In this document: positions 9,858 through 22,040 of the stretch, piece after piece
Layout of the letters: the number at the start of each line of letters is the position of its first letter
Numbering within the stretch: position 1 is the stretch's first letter
Assembly: GCA_025594325.1 (NCBI GenBank)
Contig: JANHCV010000002.1
Coordinates: 992,001 to 1,056,000, forward strand
Reading direction: 5' to 3'
DNA: 64,000 bases
Source of the DNA: Blastocladiella emersonii ATCC 22665
Taxonomy: Eukaryota > Blastocladiomycota > Blastocladiomycetes > Blastocladiales > Blastocladiaceae
Made by a program: the position numbers and the translations under genes
The notes under the pieces: model-generated
What the model saw: the letters and a program-made list of their open reading frames with translations, nothing else
Told to the model about the DNA's origin: nothing
The model's database searches: none

Positions 9858-12800
9858 ATGGACGCCGACGAGGAGACCCCGCCGCGCCCGCTGCCTCGGC
9901 TTCCCCTCCTTCACGTCCTGGGGCTCGATGGGCCACCCACCTTCCTCCCTGTGCTGTCGCGTCCGCCCGTACGCGTTCCCGTGTCGCCGAGCGACGTCGA
10001 ACCGGTCCCGACCTCGAGCCCCGAGCGCGGCACGGCCCGCGGCGGCCCGGCGCCCGCGGTGCCCGGCACCGGCGCGAAGAAGCGCAAGCGTTCGAAGCGC
10101 AGCCACCAGCGTAGTCCGTCACGATCCCCGCCAAGGACGCCGGCCGCCATCCCGCGGCCGCAGTCGCGTCGCTCTCCGCTCCCGCCACCACCACCTCCCG
10201 CGACCGCGCCGATCGTTTCCACCAGTACCGCAAGACCGGCCGTCGGCCAGGGTGTCGATGATTCGCGTCGATCGCTCAACGCGACGGCGACCGACGTGTT
10301 TGCTTTGCCAGGACTCGATGCCGACGCGACGGACGTATTCGCGCTGCCGGGAACCGCCGTGTCCATCCCGCCCGAATCCGAGGAGGAGGACGCGCCGCCG
10401 CCACCTCCGCCAAAACGGGCCCGCAAGGGCGCCGCGCCTGCGCTGGCCTTTGTCGTCAGCAGCGACACGGACGACGGCTACGCCGATATGCGCGCGTTCC
10501 GACCCGACCCGCTCGTCGGCGTGCAATCGGAGCACCTGCGCGGCGTCCCCGACGTCCCGTCCATCCTCGACAGCCCTGGGTCCTCGCCGCTGCGCCAGTC
10601 GGTCTTCTCGCAGGACGTGCTGCTCGAGCTCCCGCCACTGCGGCCGCCGGTTTTCTCGATCCGCGATGCGTCCCCGGCCCGATCGCCGGCTGTCTCCCCG
10701 CCGAGGCCTCGCACGCCGTCGCCACCGCGACCGCCGGCGTCTTCTGTGCGAACACGACCGCCGGTGTCTCCCTCACCACCGAGAACACGACGCCCGCGCA
10801 CGCCCGACGACGACGACGTACTTCCGCCGTCGCCCGTCGTGCAGCGCGATGCGAGTTCGTCGCCCGCCGCCGACACCGTCATGGACTTTTTGCGCCTGCT
10901 CGGGTCCCCCGAGGCCGAACCCGGCATGTCTACGGCCGCGTCGCCGGCCGGGCGCCGCGAGCCGCCGAGTCCAGTGCCACGTCTCTTTGACGACGAGCTC
11001 GACGTCGAACCGGCCGACGATGGCTCGGGCCGCGCGTCGCGCAGGACGAAGCAGCTGGCCAAGCGCAAGATCGACAACATCTACGACCGCTACGGCCCCA
11101 TCGTGCGTCTTACGCGGTCGGAGCGCGGGGTCCCGGTTCCCGAGGACGACGAGCCGTCGCAGTCCCAGGCGGCCGCGTTTGACTGGGACCAGAGCTCGTC
11201 CGAGGACGACGAAGACGAAGACCCGACCATTCGCGGCCCGCTCTCGCCGCAGGACCTTGCGCTATCCCCGCCGTCACCGCGCCGCCGCCAGCGGCCGGGT
11301 GCTCGCGACTCGCCGCTGCGGGACCGCGGCCGAAGCCCGCCACCGCCATTGTCGCCGCCGAGACCCGCGTGGGACCTGTCGCCTCGTCTTCCCCCGCCGT
11401 CGCCACCACGGCGCGAGATCGCGCTCATCCCGCTGCGCCGCCCGGCGAAGCGGCGGAGGACCAACGCCGAGCCCGCCGTGCGCGATCGGCCGAGCGACCT
11501 GTTCGATCGTATGGTCGTCCGCGACCCCGCGGCCAAGTCCGGCAGCAGCGGTAGCGGTGTGTCCCGCCGCTCAGCGACTGGTACATCCTCGGGTACCCGC
11601 ACCCGGCCGCTGCTCCACTCGCTCGTCGACCCGGAGCTGCGCCAGTCACAACCGCAGTTCGTTCGCGTTGCTACGCGCTCGATCCGGCACTCGGTCGCGC
11701 GGACCTCGTCCCGCTCGTCCGCGCCAGTGAGCCCGACCACGCTCGCCCGCCGCGTGTACGGCAACCCGGCACGCAAGGTCATCCGCATCGACGGCGAGTC
11801 GGACCAGGTGCTCCGCCCGTGGCGCGAGGAGCAGGCGCGCCGCGACCCGCTCGAGCTGCCGTGGGACGGGGTTGCGCGGGGAGCGGCGTCGACGCCTGCG
11901 AAACCGCCGCGGAAGCGCGCGGCACCTGCTGCTGCCGCTGGCAGATCCCGAGGGTCACGGGCATCCGTCGTGTCGCCGCCACGCCGCCCGCGGCCGCCGC
12001 GAAAGCTCAAGGCGACGCGGCGCGGCGAGCCGGAGCCCGAGCGTCGCTCGAGTCGCAGCAGGAGCCGATCGCCGCTCGCTCGCGGTGGTGTGCGTGAGCC
12101 GCGGTCGTTCCCTGCGGCCTTCATTGACGACGGCCCCATGTCGCAGGACACGGCCGACCTCCTAGCTGACTGGTTTCCCGCGCACGAAGCGCTGCCGCTC
12201 CCACCGTCGCCGCCCGCAACTCGACCGACCGATCTCGACACGTTTACCGGTTCTGTCCCGCACAGCGGGGGCGCGCTGGCGATTCGGAGGCGCCGCGAGC
12301 CCACGTCAGCCACGGGCGCTAGCGCCGCTCGCCCGCTCAACGCGGATCCCGTCCCGCTGCGGCAGGTCCAGGTCAACGCGCTCGCCCCCGCCGACTCGTG
12401 TCTCTTCTGCATCGTCGCGCACCTGTCAGGCGACGTGCTCGAGCTGTCGCGGCCGCTGCCGCCGGACCTGGCCGCGCCGCCATCCATTGCTAGCGTTGTG
12501 ACACTCATCGAGGACTCGACTATCGATTCGCTGGATCTCGAGCGTGCGCTCGCCGTGACGCACGCTATTGGCGCGCAGTCGGCGTCGGTGGCGCCCGAGA
12601 ACCGCGCGGCTGCGGCGACGCGACTTACACGTCTGTTCGCGTCGATTCGCGAGCAGCTCCAGCAGCCCGTCGACGCCGGTCCCCCTGTCCAGCTCTTCCA
12701 GCGCGCTTCGTGGCTGGCGCTGTGGCTCACGATGCTCCACGGTTTCACGGCCGCCGTTGCGCCTGCGACCTCGATCCTCCGCACACTCCTCTCGCGCGAA

Positions 12801-15800
12801 GCGAACCCGCTGCGCTCGGGGCTCAGCGACGCGTTCCAGTCGCTCCTGCTCTGCACCCTCGTCGCCGTTCCCGACCCCACCAGCGTCTTCAACGAGGTGC
12901 TCTCCATTGCATCGCTGGGCGAGTCCGACAAGTGGCGGATCCTCGTACTCGCGCAGGCGCTCGGCCAGCTGCTGACACCGGCCAAGGTCTTCATCGCGTG
13001 GGACACTGTCCGGCAACACATGCTCCCCTCCGCCGCGCCAGCAGCGGCCACCGCCGACCAGGTCCACGCGCTGCGGCTCTCGTTCGGCCACGTCTACTTT
13101 CTCGTCGTGCACTACGTCTGGCCGGTGATCGCCGACGTGCTGCTCGCCCACCACAAGCTGTTCCTCGCACTCGCCGCCGCCGACGTCGCGTCCCCGCCGC
13201 GGCTCGGCGAGCTCTACCCGGCCGTCACGCGCAGCGCCGACCGCATGTCGATCCACGAGCAGTTCTTCTCGCTTATCGACAAGCTCGACGACTTGCGCGA
13301 GCGCCAACAGCTCGCCGTTCGGCTCCTACCGACCAAGCTCGGCGACCTCTCGACGCACGGGCAGCGACTCGTCCTCGCGCTCGTGCTGCGGTCGCAGCTC
13401 AACCCAACGCAGTTCCTCGCGCAGCTGACGGCGTCGGACGAGCTGCTCGACGTGCTGCTTCCCGAGCTGTTCGACGTCTTCTCGCAGAGCGGCCGGCTCG
13501 ATGCCGTCGCAGATCTCGTCGCGTACCTCGGCAACCAGCTCCGTACGCGGCTTGGGTCGCCCAACCCAGCCCCCTCTGCGCTGCTCTCGATCATTGCGTT
13601 GCTTCAGCGGTTCTGCGCTGTCCAGCATCAACCTGTCGAGAACTGTCTTCTGCGCCAGCACGCTGACCTGCTCGACGCGCTGCTCGCGCCGGCCACAGCG
13701 CTTCGGGTCCGGTTCGCCGCGGTTGACCTGATCACGACGCTGGTGGGCCGCTACGCCGTGTTCCCGCAGCCGCGGCTGCCGGGTGCTCCGTGGGACGTGA
13801 CGATGGCGGAGGCGGAGCCCTCGGCCTCGCAGCAGCAGCAGTTCAGCATGGGCTCGGACGACTTTGGGCTCGACGAGGACCTCTTCTTTGCCGCCATTGA
13901 GGGCGAGACGAGTTACATGAAGGAGGTACGCTCGCGTAGACCATCTTGATACACCGTCCGTCATGCTCATCCACGCCCGCATCCAGGTTGCCGCGACGTA
14001 CCAGCCCGCGATGCGCGCCATCGAGACCAACGTGCTCGCGCCGTACCCGCACGCCAACCTCGCCGAGCTGAACGGCGCGACGTCGGACCCGGACCCCGTC
14101 GCGTCGACGCAGGGTCTCTTCGTCAACGCGATCCGCACCTCGGCCCTGCTCCTAAAGCTCGCGTCGACGGGCAATCCCGACGCCTTCGCCGCGGCCGTCA
14201 ACCAGCGCATCGGCCACATTCGTTGGCCGGCCGCGACGGTCCCGCTCCCGGTCCGCAGCGCCCGCGCTATGCTCCTTGCGCTGCACCTGCTGCGCCTCGG
14301 GTGCCGCCTACCGGAGCAGAAGCTCACGGAGCTGCTCGGGCTCGCGCTGTTCCAGTCCAACGCGGTGGATGCCGTCGCGGTCCCGCTCGTCCACGCGATC
14401 CTCGGCGTGTGCGGCGAGAGCGAGATGCTTGCGCCGTGCGTGGCGATGCTTGCGCGGCCGCTGCCACTCACTCGCGCTCTACTCGCTCATGGTACTCGCA
14501 TCACGTTCAGCGTCACGAATGATCGCGACTAATATTTCTCCTTCCATAGATATCATCGACGCCATCGTCAAGGACCTGCGCAACCGGCGCGCCGACTTCC
14601 GGGGCCGTGCGTTCCGCCTGCTCCCGCACCTCAAGGTCCTGCACGCGGTCATCGAGCAGGTCGCGGCTGTCGGCAGCCCCGCCGTACAGCCGATGCACGA
14701 CCTGCTCTCGGCGCTCGAGTTCGAGTCCTCGATCACGGGCCAGCAGCTCCCGCCCGACCTCGCCTCGCTCGCGTCGCTGTACCGCACGGCGCAGACACCC
14801 GCCCAGTCCATTGGTGGTGTGGTGCGCGGGCTCACCAAGGTTCTCGCCGAGATCGGCGGCCACCCAGCGGGCGGCGACCAGCACCGCCGTCGCGAGGTGC
14901 AGTACCTGCTCGGCCAGTTTGACGGGTTCTTTGACACGGCGGACGCGCGCGACCTCGCGACCGTCATGGCGCAGCGTCGACCGCCGGCGACGGTCGCGAC
15001 TGATGCGCACGCGCAGTGCGAGCGGGCGCGGTGCCCGCAAGCCGACGCGACGCGGGCCGCGCTCATCGCGCACCTCGCGGGGCAATGGATCGGCGCGGCG
15101 GCCGACTGGCAGGTCGTGGCCAAGGCGCTCCGCGTGCTCTCGCTGTGCTACGAGACGCTGGTGTTCGACTCGTGGTGTTTTTCGGAGCTCGCGCCCGTCC
15201 TCGCCGCTGGATCGGCCCGCCTCGGGTTTCTGGCGGCCATGACTCGGGTACGTCGTCGTCGTCTTTGTCCATGCTCTACTGCTGACGCTTCTCGCTGTCC
15301 AGGGCAACTCGTACGCGTGCCGCATGGTCAGCAGCGAGTTCTGGCGCCTCGTTACAGTGGCGTGCGGCCCACCGCGGTCCTCGTTCCTGTCACCCAACCC
15401 GCCGCTGCTGCTCCGCAAGCTGTTCCCGGCATCGGTCGCGCAGATGGAGCGCATCACCGGGTACGCGTGGCGCGACCGGGGTGCGTTTGCCGAGCTCGCG
15501 CGGGACTCGTCACGGCCGGCGTCGCTCGGCTGGGAGCAGGCGCTCGTGCCCCCGCAGCAGCAGCAGCACCAGCAGGTCGCGTACCACGGCGGGCTGGATC
15601 CGACGGCGGCCGACTTCTCGTCCGAGCAGGCGCGCCGCGAGGCCAACCACGCAACGCTCTCGCAGATCTTCCGCAACTGGGCCGCGTGCGTCCACGGCGA
15701 CGCCGAGATCCGCGACCTGCTCGCGCGCGAGGCCCGCAGCATCGACCTGTACCTCGGCGCAGGGCGCGGCGGCGCGGTCCACGAGCTTTGGACGACGACG

Positions 15801-15866
15801 TTCGTGCGCGAGACGGCGGGCGCGCTCGGGAGCGGGTGGAGCACCGACGAGGAGACGTGGTTGTGA
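9858..15866 (+). CDS. Large protein with disordered N-half and helical C-half; possible Mus7/Mms22-like repair factor
   Basis: Join 9858..13925, 13987..14491, 14550..15247, 15303..15866, 1,944 residues. Introns start GTACGC, GTACTC and GTACGT and keep phase. The first about 830 residues are Pro/Ser/Arg-rich with acidic patches and KRKRSKRSHQR-like basic clusters, typical of a nuclear disordered tail. From about residue 835 the protein is alpha-helical, with long Leu/Ala helices and no transmembrane segment. An acidic SDDFGLDEDLFFAAIEGE segment closes exon 1. This layout and total length match fungal Mus7/Mms22, the adaptor of the Rtt101/Cul4 ubiquitin ligase that acts at stalled replication forks, but I see no motif that proves it. 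Other large helical-repeat scaffolds are possible. The start at 9858 (ACCATGG) has a better context than the in-frame ATG at 9816. Confidence 0.5.
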
Positions 15867-15908
15867 AGGAGAGAAAAATACATTTGAGATGATGCGGGTG
15901 ATGTGATA

Positions 15909-17834
15909 CTACAAGGGGTTGAACTCAACCGGCGGCGGGCCGGGCTGCGCGACGCGGCGGATCCCGGCAACCGCGACGGCCGGCGTTTGGCTCTGCTGCA
16001 GCGCACCTCCCGCCGCGGCCGGTGGCGACGAGGACCAGTTAGTCGGGATCGGGGGCCGCGCCTTGTTCGGCGGCGTGCCCGCGGCGCGCGACGCGTGGGG
16101 TCCCGTCACGCGGTACGGGTGCGAGGGGACGCTGCGCTCGGCCGAGTTGCTCCGGGCGCGCTGCGGCATGGGCGGCGGGAGCGGCGACCGCGGTGTCGGC
16201 TCGAGACCCGCGGGCGCGGGCGGCAGCGCCTCGCCGGCGCGCGCGAGCCCGCGCTGCGCGGCCGTCGGGTAGTGCATGTGCCCGCCGTCGTCGTCGTCGT
16301 CCTCGATCACCGGGTAGTTGTAGTCGCCCTTCGGGAACAGCGTGCGCGCCGTGTGGAACAGCGCGTCGTCGTCGGCGTCGGCCTCGAGCGTGAGCTCCGT
16401 CTCGGCCGACGCGTTTGGGTCGTCGGTCAGCGGTAGCCGGATCCCGCCATAGCTGGGAGTGGTTGGCGACGCCGCAGTGCGTGCAGCGGCGTTGGATGAC
16501 GACGAGGGTCCCTCGTTGCTCTCGAGCAGCGTCTCGTCCTCGTCGTCGACACCGGCCGAGTCGCCGAGATCAAGCTGTCCGCCGCGCAGCGTCCCGCTGC
16601 CGAACCCAGTCGGCGCGAACGGCGACCGCTGGCCGGACCGGCCGCCGAGCAGCGCTTCCCGCTCGCCGTCCGACGCACCCGGGCTCATGACGCGCGGCGA
16701 CAGCGGCGGCTGCGACGACGGCGCTGAAGCATACGCGTTCCCGCGGAACCGGCGGCGGAACCCGGCACGCGCGAGGAACCGTTCCCACCACACGGGCCGG
16801 TGTGCGCTGAACCGCTCGAGCAGCTCGTCGGCTGCGGTCATGGCGGCGAACCGCGTGCCCTGGATCGTGTGGCGGATGTCGCTGGCGATATCGGCGGTGC
16901 CGAGCGCGTCGCGGAGCGCGAAGCGGAGTGGGAGCCGGCCGACGTGGCTGCGGCCGTGGGGCGCGTAGTCGGCGGGCGAGAAGGCGTGGTCGTGGGCCCA
17001 CGCGGCGACGACCATCTCGAGGCAGATCAGGAAGTCGTGCAGCGCGAGGGAGATGTTGTCCACCGTGTAGTCGCCGGCTATACATCATGCGACAAGATCA
17101 GCGAGGTTCAGACGATATAGCTGGTGAAAGTACGTACACTCCTTGATGATGCCGGTGTACACGAGGATCGAGATGGCCACGCCCTGCCAAAACGAAAAAA
17201 AGATGATGGCCTTGACGCAAAGGAACTTGGGCAGCGGACTAGATTGACGCATGAGGATCAGTAAAGAGCACGTTGACGTGAACGCGGGAGGCGACGGACC
17301 GGTAAGGCCGCAAATCGTCGACGCAGGTGATGAAGAAGATGAGCAGGCAATACATGGACCACGTCACCGACACGTTGTAGAAAAAGGAGACCCACACGTA
17401 GGGCGAGGTCATGGAGATGTAGCCCTCCTGGTACCAGTCGAGCCGCTTGAGAATGAGCGTGATGGCGGCGAACAGCGGTTTCGTGATGACGAACTGGAGG
17501 ATACCGCTGTACGGAGCGATTCGGCGGTCATTACGATGACGATGGCCCATTCAGCCCAACCAGAGCGTACCGTTTCATCGAGAGAAACACGCGCGGGTTC
17601 CCGACATCCCAGCTGCGCGAAAAGAGCGACACGGGGAACGCGTGCCGCGTTGGTGGCCGCCCGTGCAGCGTTGCCAGGAGCTCGCGCTCGCCACCGAGGT
17701 ACTCGACAAGCAAGTTGAAGAAGGTGTAGATGACAAGGGCCTCGTAGAGATCGCGGACCGTCTCAATGTACTCGGCGACGTGCCGGTTGCGCAAGCTGGC
17801 GAGCGACGAGATGGCGTAGATAGGGACCCTGCGT

Positions 17835-17865
<31 letters not shown>

Positions 17866-18103
17866 ACGGGTCAGTCCGCGCGGCTCAAGGCGGTTGGCGG
17901 GCAACCGGGAGGTGCTCGTACATCCAGAATATGCGGAGGATGAGACGCTGGACGTGCGGGCGGCGGTAGCGGTACAGGTGACCGAGCATGGACCGGAACG
18001 ACATGATGCAGGCCGCGATGACGAAGAGGAGGGCCGGGTAGTAGGCGACGACGCCGATCTTCTCCCACCCCTCGGGCGAGCCGCTCTGCGCGAGCGAGTG
18101 CAT
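15909..18103 (-). CDS. TMEM184-family seven-helix membrane protein (DUF300 / OST-alpha-like)
   Basis: Complement of 15909..17077, 17138..17238, 17300..17506, 17571..17828, 17922..18103; 638 residues, all junctions in phase. The first exon gives PALLFVIAACIMSFRSMLGH and HVQRLILRIFWM, continued by VPIYAISSLASL and then YIETVRDLYEALVIYTFFNL, the most conserved part of TMEM184. Later segments GILQFVITKPLFAAI, the LPKFLCVKAIIFFSFWQ helix and DNISLALHDFLICLEMV complete the family pattern. TMEM184 proteins are vacuolar or endosomal membrane proteins related to organic-solute transporter alpha; plant LAZ1 relatives are tonoplast proteins. The last about 270 residues are a cytoplasmic Ser/Pro-rich, acidic-patched tail. 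Intron 1 has a (TG)13 tract just before its 3' splice site. The 3' ends of this gene and the 9858 gene are 42 bases apart. Confidence 0.9.
17835..17860 (+). repeat. (CA)13 microsatellite in TMEM184 intron 1
   Basis: Thirteen perfect CA units on the plus strand, read as TG/GT in the transcript. The tract occupies the place of the polypyrimidine tract directly upstream of the GACGCAG acceptor of the minus-strand TMEM184 gene. It is likely to be length-polymorphic. Confidence 0.95.
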
Positions 18104-18411
18104 GGTGTCGCGAGGTCTTGTTGGTGGTTTACTTTTGATTCATGGAGGGCCAGATGCCCATGCGAGAGCGAGAGCGAGAGCGCGAAGTGGAGAGGGGGCG
18201 TTTCACCCGGCGCGACGTGGCTGCGTGCTGCGCGACGCGTTGGCCCGCGCAGCAACGCGTCACCTGATGTCGGGTGGCGGCGCCTAACACGCTCCCCTTC
18301 GCTCTCGCCGAAGAACGCGTGTTGCCTGCCGTGGAGCGGGACAACGTGTGACAACGTAGCTTAACGTATCGACACCCTGAACACCAGCACCAACTTGCTG
18401 CATCATTCACC
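18104..18411. promoter_or_regulatory. Bidirectional promoter region, TMEM184 (left) and eIF6 (right)
   Basis: 308 bases between two divergent ATGs. Contains a purine-rich GAGAGCGAGAGCGAGAGCG stretch near 18163-18181 and ACGCGT-containing sequence with GTCACCTG near 18240-18255. No TATA box is seen. The short spacing implies a shared promoter. Confidence 0.5.
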
Positions 18412-19256
18412 ATGGCCGTCCGTATGTGATCGACACGCTCGCCTGGCCGCCGCCGCACCCATGAAATGAACTCGCGATGCTGACGGGCATCCCCTGGGTC
18501 TACCCGCGACTCTCCCTCCCTCCCACAGGCGCTCAGTTCGAGAACTCCAACGACATTGGCGTGTTTGCGCGCCTGACCAACTCGTACTGCCTCGTGTCGA
18601 TTGGCGGGTCCGAGAACTTTTACTCGGTGTTCGAGGCCGAGCTCGGCGACGTGATCCCCGTGGTGCACTGCTCGGTCGCCGGCACGCGGATTGTGGGTCG
18701 CCTGACGGCGGGCAACCGCCACGGCCTGCTGCTGCCCAACACGACGACGGACCAGGAGCTGCAGCACCTGCGCAACTCGCTGCCCGACGCGGTGGCCGTG
18801 CAGCGCGTCGAGGAGCGGCTGTCGGCGCTGGGCAACGTGATTGCGTGCAACGACTACGTGGCGCTGGTGCACCCGGACATTGACCGCGAGACCGAGGAGC
18901 TGATCGCCGACGTGCTGCAGGTCGAGGTGTTCCGCCACACGGTCGCCGACAACGTGCTGGTCGGCAGCTACGCGGTGCTGTCGAACCAGGGCGGCATGGT
19001 GCACCCGCGCACCACGGTCCAGGACCAGGAGGAGCTGTCGTCGCTGCTGCAGGTGCCATTGGTCGCCGGGACCGTGAACCGCGGTTCCGACGTGCTCGGC
19101 GGCGGCCTCATCGTCAACGACTGGGCGTCTTTCGTCGGCTACGACACGACGGGTACCGAGATGTCGGTCATCGAGTCCATCTTCAAGCTGCACGACGCCG
19201 GGTCGCAGGCCATTGTCACCGACATGCGCGACTCGCTCATCGACTCGATGATGTAA
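18412..19256 (+). CDS. TIF6: Eukaryotic translation initiation factor 6 (TIF6)
   Basis: Join 18412..18421 and 18529..19256, 245 residues, the same length as human eIF6. The first exon encodes only MAV plus one base of Arg; the intron (GTATGT...CACAG) restores [16 protein letters not shown], the invariant eIF6 start. The five-fold pentein repeats follow: [17 protein letters not shown], then [52 protein letters not shown] and [20 protein letters not shown]. eIF6 binds the 60S subunit at uL14, blocks early joining with 40S, and is needed for 60S biogenesis in the nucleolus; it is released by SBDS and EFL1. The tiny first exon would be missed by simple gene finders, which would start at a false upstream in-frame codon in the intron. 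TAA stop. Confidence 0.97.
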
Positions 19257-22040
19257 AGCACTCTCGCTCCCCTCCTTGGTCGCTGCCCGCCGGCACGACC
19301 AAGTCTGTACCTCATTTGATCTTCCCCTCCATTGTGATAAATTAGTGTTACCACCCACTCCTCCTTCCCCTCGACACGCCGCTTCGCGTCGCCGCGACCG
19401 ACAGACTCCTTCACAGTACGGATCAAGCGCGACGAGGCACGCGCCACCTCAACCACGTCCACCACGTTGATCTCCCCCGCGAAGGCATGCTGTAAGGCTG
19501 ATGATCTCTCCCAGATCGTGCTGGCCGGCACAAAGACCTCGCCGACGCATAGATGAACGACGCGTCGTCGTGATGGCTGTTGTCTGAGCTGCAGGGACTC
19601 GAGCGCGACGTGTGATCCGCCACCGTGATCTGATCCACACCGTTGGTCTCGCTCGCCCTCAGGACCGCGTTGGAGGACTGGTCCTGAGGTTCCCGCTCGG
19701 GACGCGCAACACGAGCTCCGAGACTGACGGTGCGAGGCGAGCAGCGATAGGAGAAGAGGAGTGACGTCGGAGAGGGGTCGGGTGGCGTCGGCCGCAGCAG
19801 CGAAGCACTCGGAGCGATCACAGCAGCATGCCCGAAACAGAACAACGCCACGAGCCGCAGCAGCGCTAAACTCGCATGACGCACGCGGGGGGAACACGCG
19901 ACCAGTTTTCCGTCGCCGCCGCCGCGAAACGACGCGACGCACGAACGTGGCCATGGCCGACGCCAGCTGCTTGGTCGGCGCAGGGCTTGATGCGTCGCCA
20001 TCCGGCGCGCTTTTGGAAGCGTCGAGGGATCCTCCTCGTCCTCGGCGTTGTTCTCGTCGCCGTCATCATCGCACGAGAGGTTCTGACGCGGCTTGCGTCG
20101 TCGCGCAGCCGCGAGCGCGAGAGGAAGGCCCGAGTATCGCGGATCACGCTCATTGGGCAGAACACGATAGCGCGTTTGTTCTTGATTTGGCGCGCTCATG
20201 GCAGACCCGCTCCATCGTCGAGGTGTTGTGTTGAGGGCGAGGCCGCAGCGTGCAGCGGTCAGTCGCGACGCGTCGGGGCAGTGTGGTGCGGTCGGCGAGC
20301 GGCACGTGGTGTGGCGCTGCTGCGGAATGGCGAGTCAGCCTGAGTCATGGTGACGTGTGCGGTGCGACGCGGCAGGGCCCGGGTTCGCGTCGCACCACAT
20401 GCCCCCATGGCCGCCGCGCCCCTTGTCCCCTCCAAGCCCCGAACTAGAGTTTCCCCTTCGCCACCGCCGCCGCCGCCCTCGCCGCCGCCACGGCGCCGGC
20501 CGCCCGGCAAGGGTTCCGCGGCCACTGCGGTCAGGGCCGAGCGCTTCATGTCGTCGGCCGAACACGGCCGTCGTTGCCACGATGGTCTCATCGTTTCAAG
20601 GTCGCGGCCATCGTCGTCACCGCAGCAATCTCATTAGCGGCGGTGATGAAGATCCGTCGCCGGTGGCCACGGCCACGGTCGCGAGTGAACGTGGCCATGG
20701 CCACCGTGATCGCTGGCCGTGATGCGCGACGTGATCGCGACGCGTCGGCGGCTCCTGCGCGTGAAGATGAGCGCGGCCATCAGTGAAGTCGACGCTGGCG
20801 CGATTGTGCTCGACCCATAGCGTTCGAAAAGGCAACGGACCTCCATCCAGAGGCGAGCGCTACGTGTTTGCCCGTCGGCCAAAGCTGCTGCGGTTCGGAT
20901 ATCCGAGGCCGCGATTCGCCCGATCACCGAGCACTGCAGTCGGGACGGGCGGATCAGGCGGCTCGGCCAGCGCGGGAGGACCCGGAGCCGCGGCGGCCAT
21001 ATTCTGCCGGGTAGCTAGCGTTCGCGGCGGGGCGCACAAGGCGCAAGCACTCTCAAACGCTCACACGCCCAGGCGGGGGCGATTCTTCGACCGTCGAAAT
21101 CCGCAGCAGCGGGCCGCCGATGGCCATGGCCAGGGTGGATACGCCGCTATTGTTCCAGCCTCGCAGCCTTACGCGCGCGCTCCGCGCTCCGCGACACCGG
21201 GCCGTCCTTGTCGCGGCCACGGCCGGCGCTGATGGCCATCGGCCCCACTCGCTCCTGCGCCATAAGCCGCTGCGTCCCTTGTCCCTCTCTCTCCGGTCCC
21301 TCGTCCCTCGCGCACGCGCTCCTCGTCCCTCGCCGCCCAAAAGTACATATATTTATGCGCGCACCCGCTGCGGCCCTCGATCCCTTGCCGACCCTGACCG
21401 CTGACCGCCGTCGATCTTTCTCGCGTCTACTTAGTCGAGCACCTCCCTCGCCGCTCGTCCATCATCATCCCGTCCATCACCGTCGCTGCGCACCATCCAC
21501 GCTCGACGGCCACTGCGAGATCACTCTGTATCACGGCTCCCGTCCACGACCTCGTCGCGTCGCGTCGCGTCTCGCCCTCCCTCGCCATCGGCCGGAAATA
21601 GTCCTCGTCTCGCCTTGGCTCTCTCGCTCCCCCGCACCCGTCCACTATTCCTCCGCCACCGTGGGCTCGATCGCTCGGTCCACTCTCGCGTTCGCCCTCC
21701 ACCTCCACCTCCACCATCGTCCATCTCGCGATCCCGCACCGGCGTGTGATCCGCCTCGGCCGCTTCCAGCACACCACTCGTCACCGTCTCGTCTCGCGTC
21801 GCGTCGCGTGTCTCTGCCCTCTCCCTCGAGATCCCCGCCGTGGGACAATTTCCATCGCGCGCCGCAGCCCCTGTCGCTCCTCTGGCGCCGTCCCCGCCCG
21901 CCGCCCGCCGCCCGCCGCCCGCGCGCTGCATAAACGTCCTGCGATCGCGTTGCGGTTCCGGCCCTGCCACCCACCTATTCTGGACGGTCCCCGCGTCCGC
22001 GCCGACATCACCGTGACCAGCATCCCTCCACCCGCACGCC
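19257..22040. other. 2.8 kb non-coding region between eIF6 and the Rua1_C gene
   Basis: I find no convincing gene here, although the high G+C leaves many chance open frames. One minus-strand frame starting at ATG 20199 has an acidic DDDGDENNAEDEED stretch and cannot be fully dismissed. Three perfect GGCCATGGCC palindromes occur at 19949, 20693 and 21122; the first two share GAACGTGGCCATGGCC. The segment 20640-20760 is dense in GGCCACGG/GGCCATGG/GGCCGTG variants. From about 21360 to 22040 the plus strand is pyrimidine-rich (CTC, TCC and CGTC runs), as expected for the 5' leader of the next gene. Confidence 0.5.
21344..21356 (+). promoter_or_regulatory. TATA-like box, possible distal core promoter of the Rua1_C gene
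   Basis: TACATATATTTAT is a conspicuous A+T block inside very G+C-rich DNA, followed by about 680 bases of CT-rich sequence up to the ATG at 22041. If used, the 5' UTR would be unusually long or contain an intron. Confidence 0.4.

Noticed and set aside
17835-17860. CRISPR-like or other array
   Set aside because: It is a simple (CA)13 microsatellite with no spacers, inside a fungal intron.
20041-20100. A hydrophobic helix-like run (ILLVLGVVLVAVIIA) on the plus strand
   Set aside because: It is the antisense of the acidic stretch on the minus strand; GAC/GAG-rich DNA gives GTC/CTC on the other strand, so a chance hydrophobic run is expected.
19423-20199. Possible minus-strand gene starting MSAPNQEQTRYRV with an acidic stretch
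   Set aside because: No family, no conserved pattern, and the frame turns into composition-driven Arg/Ser/Pro after about 100 codons. Kept only as a remark in the non-coding entry.
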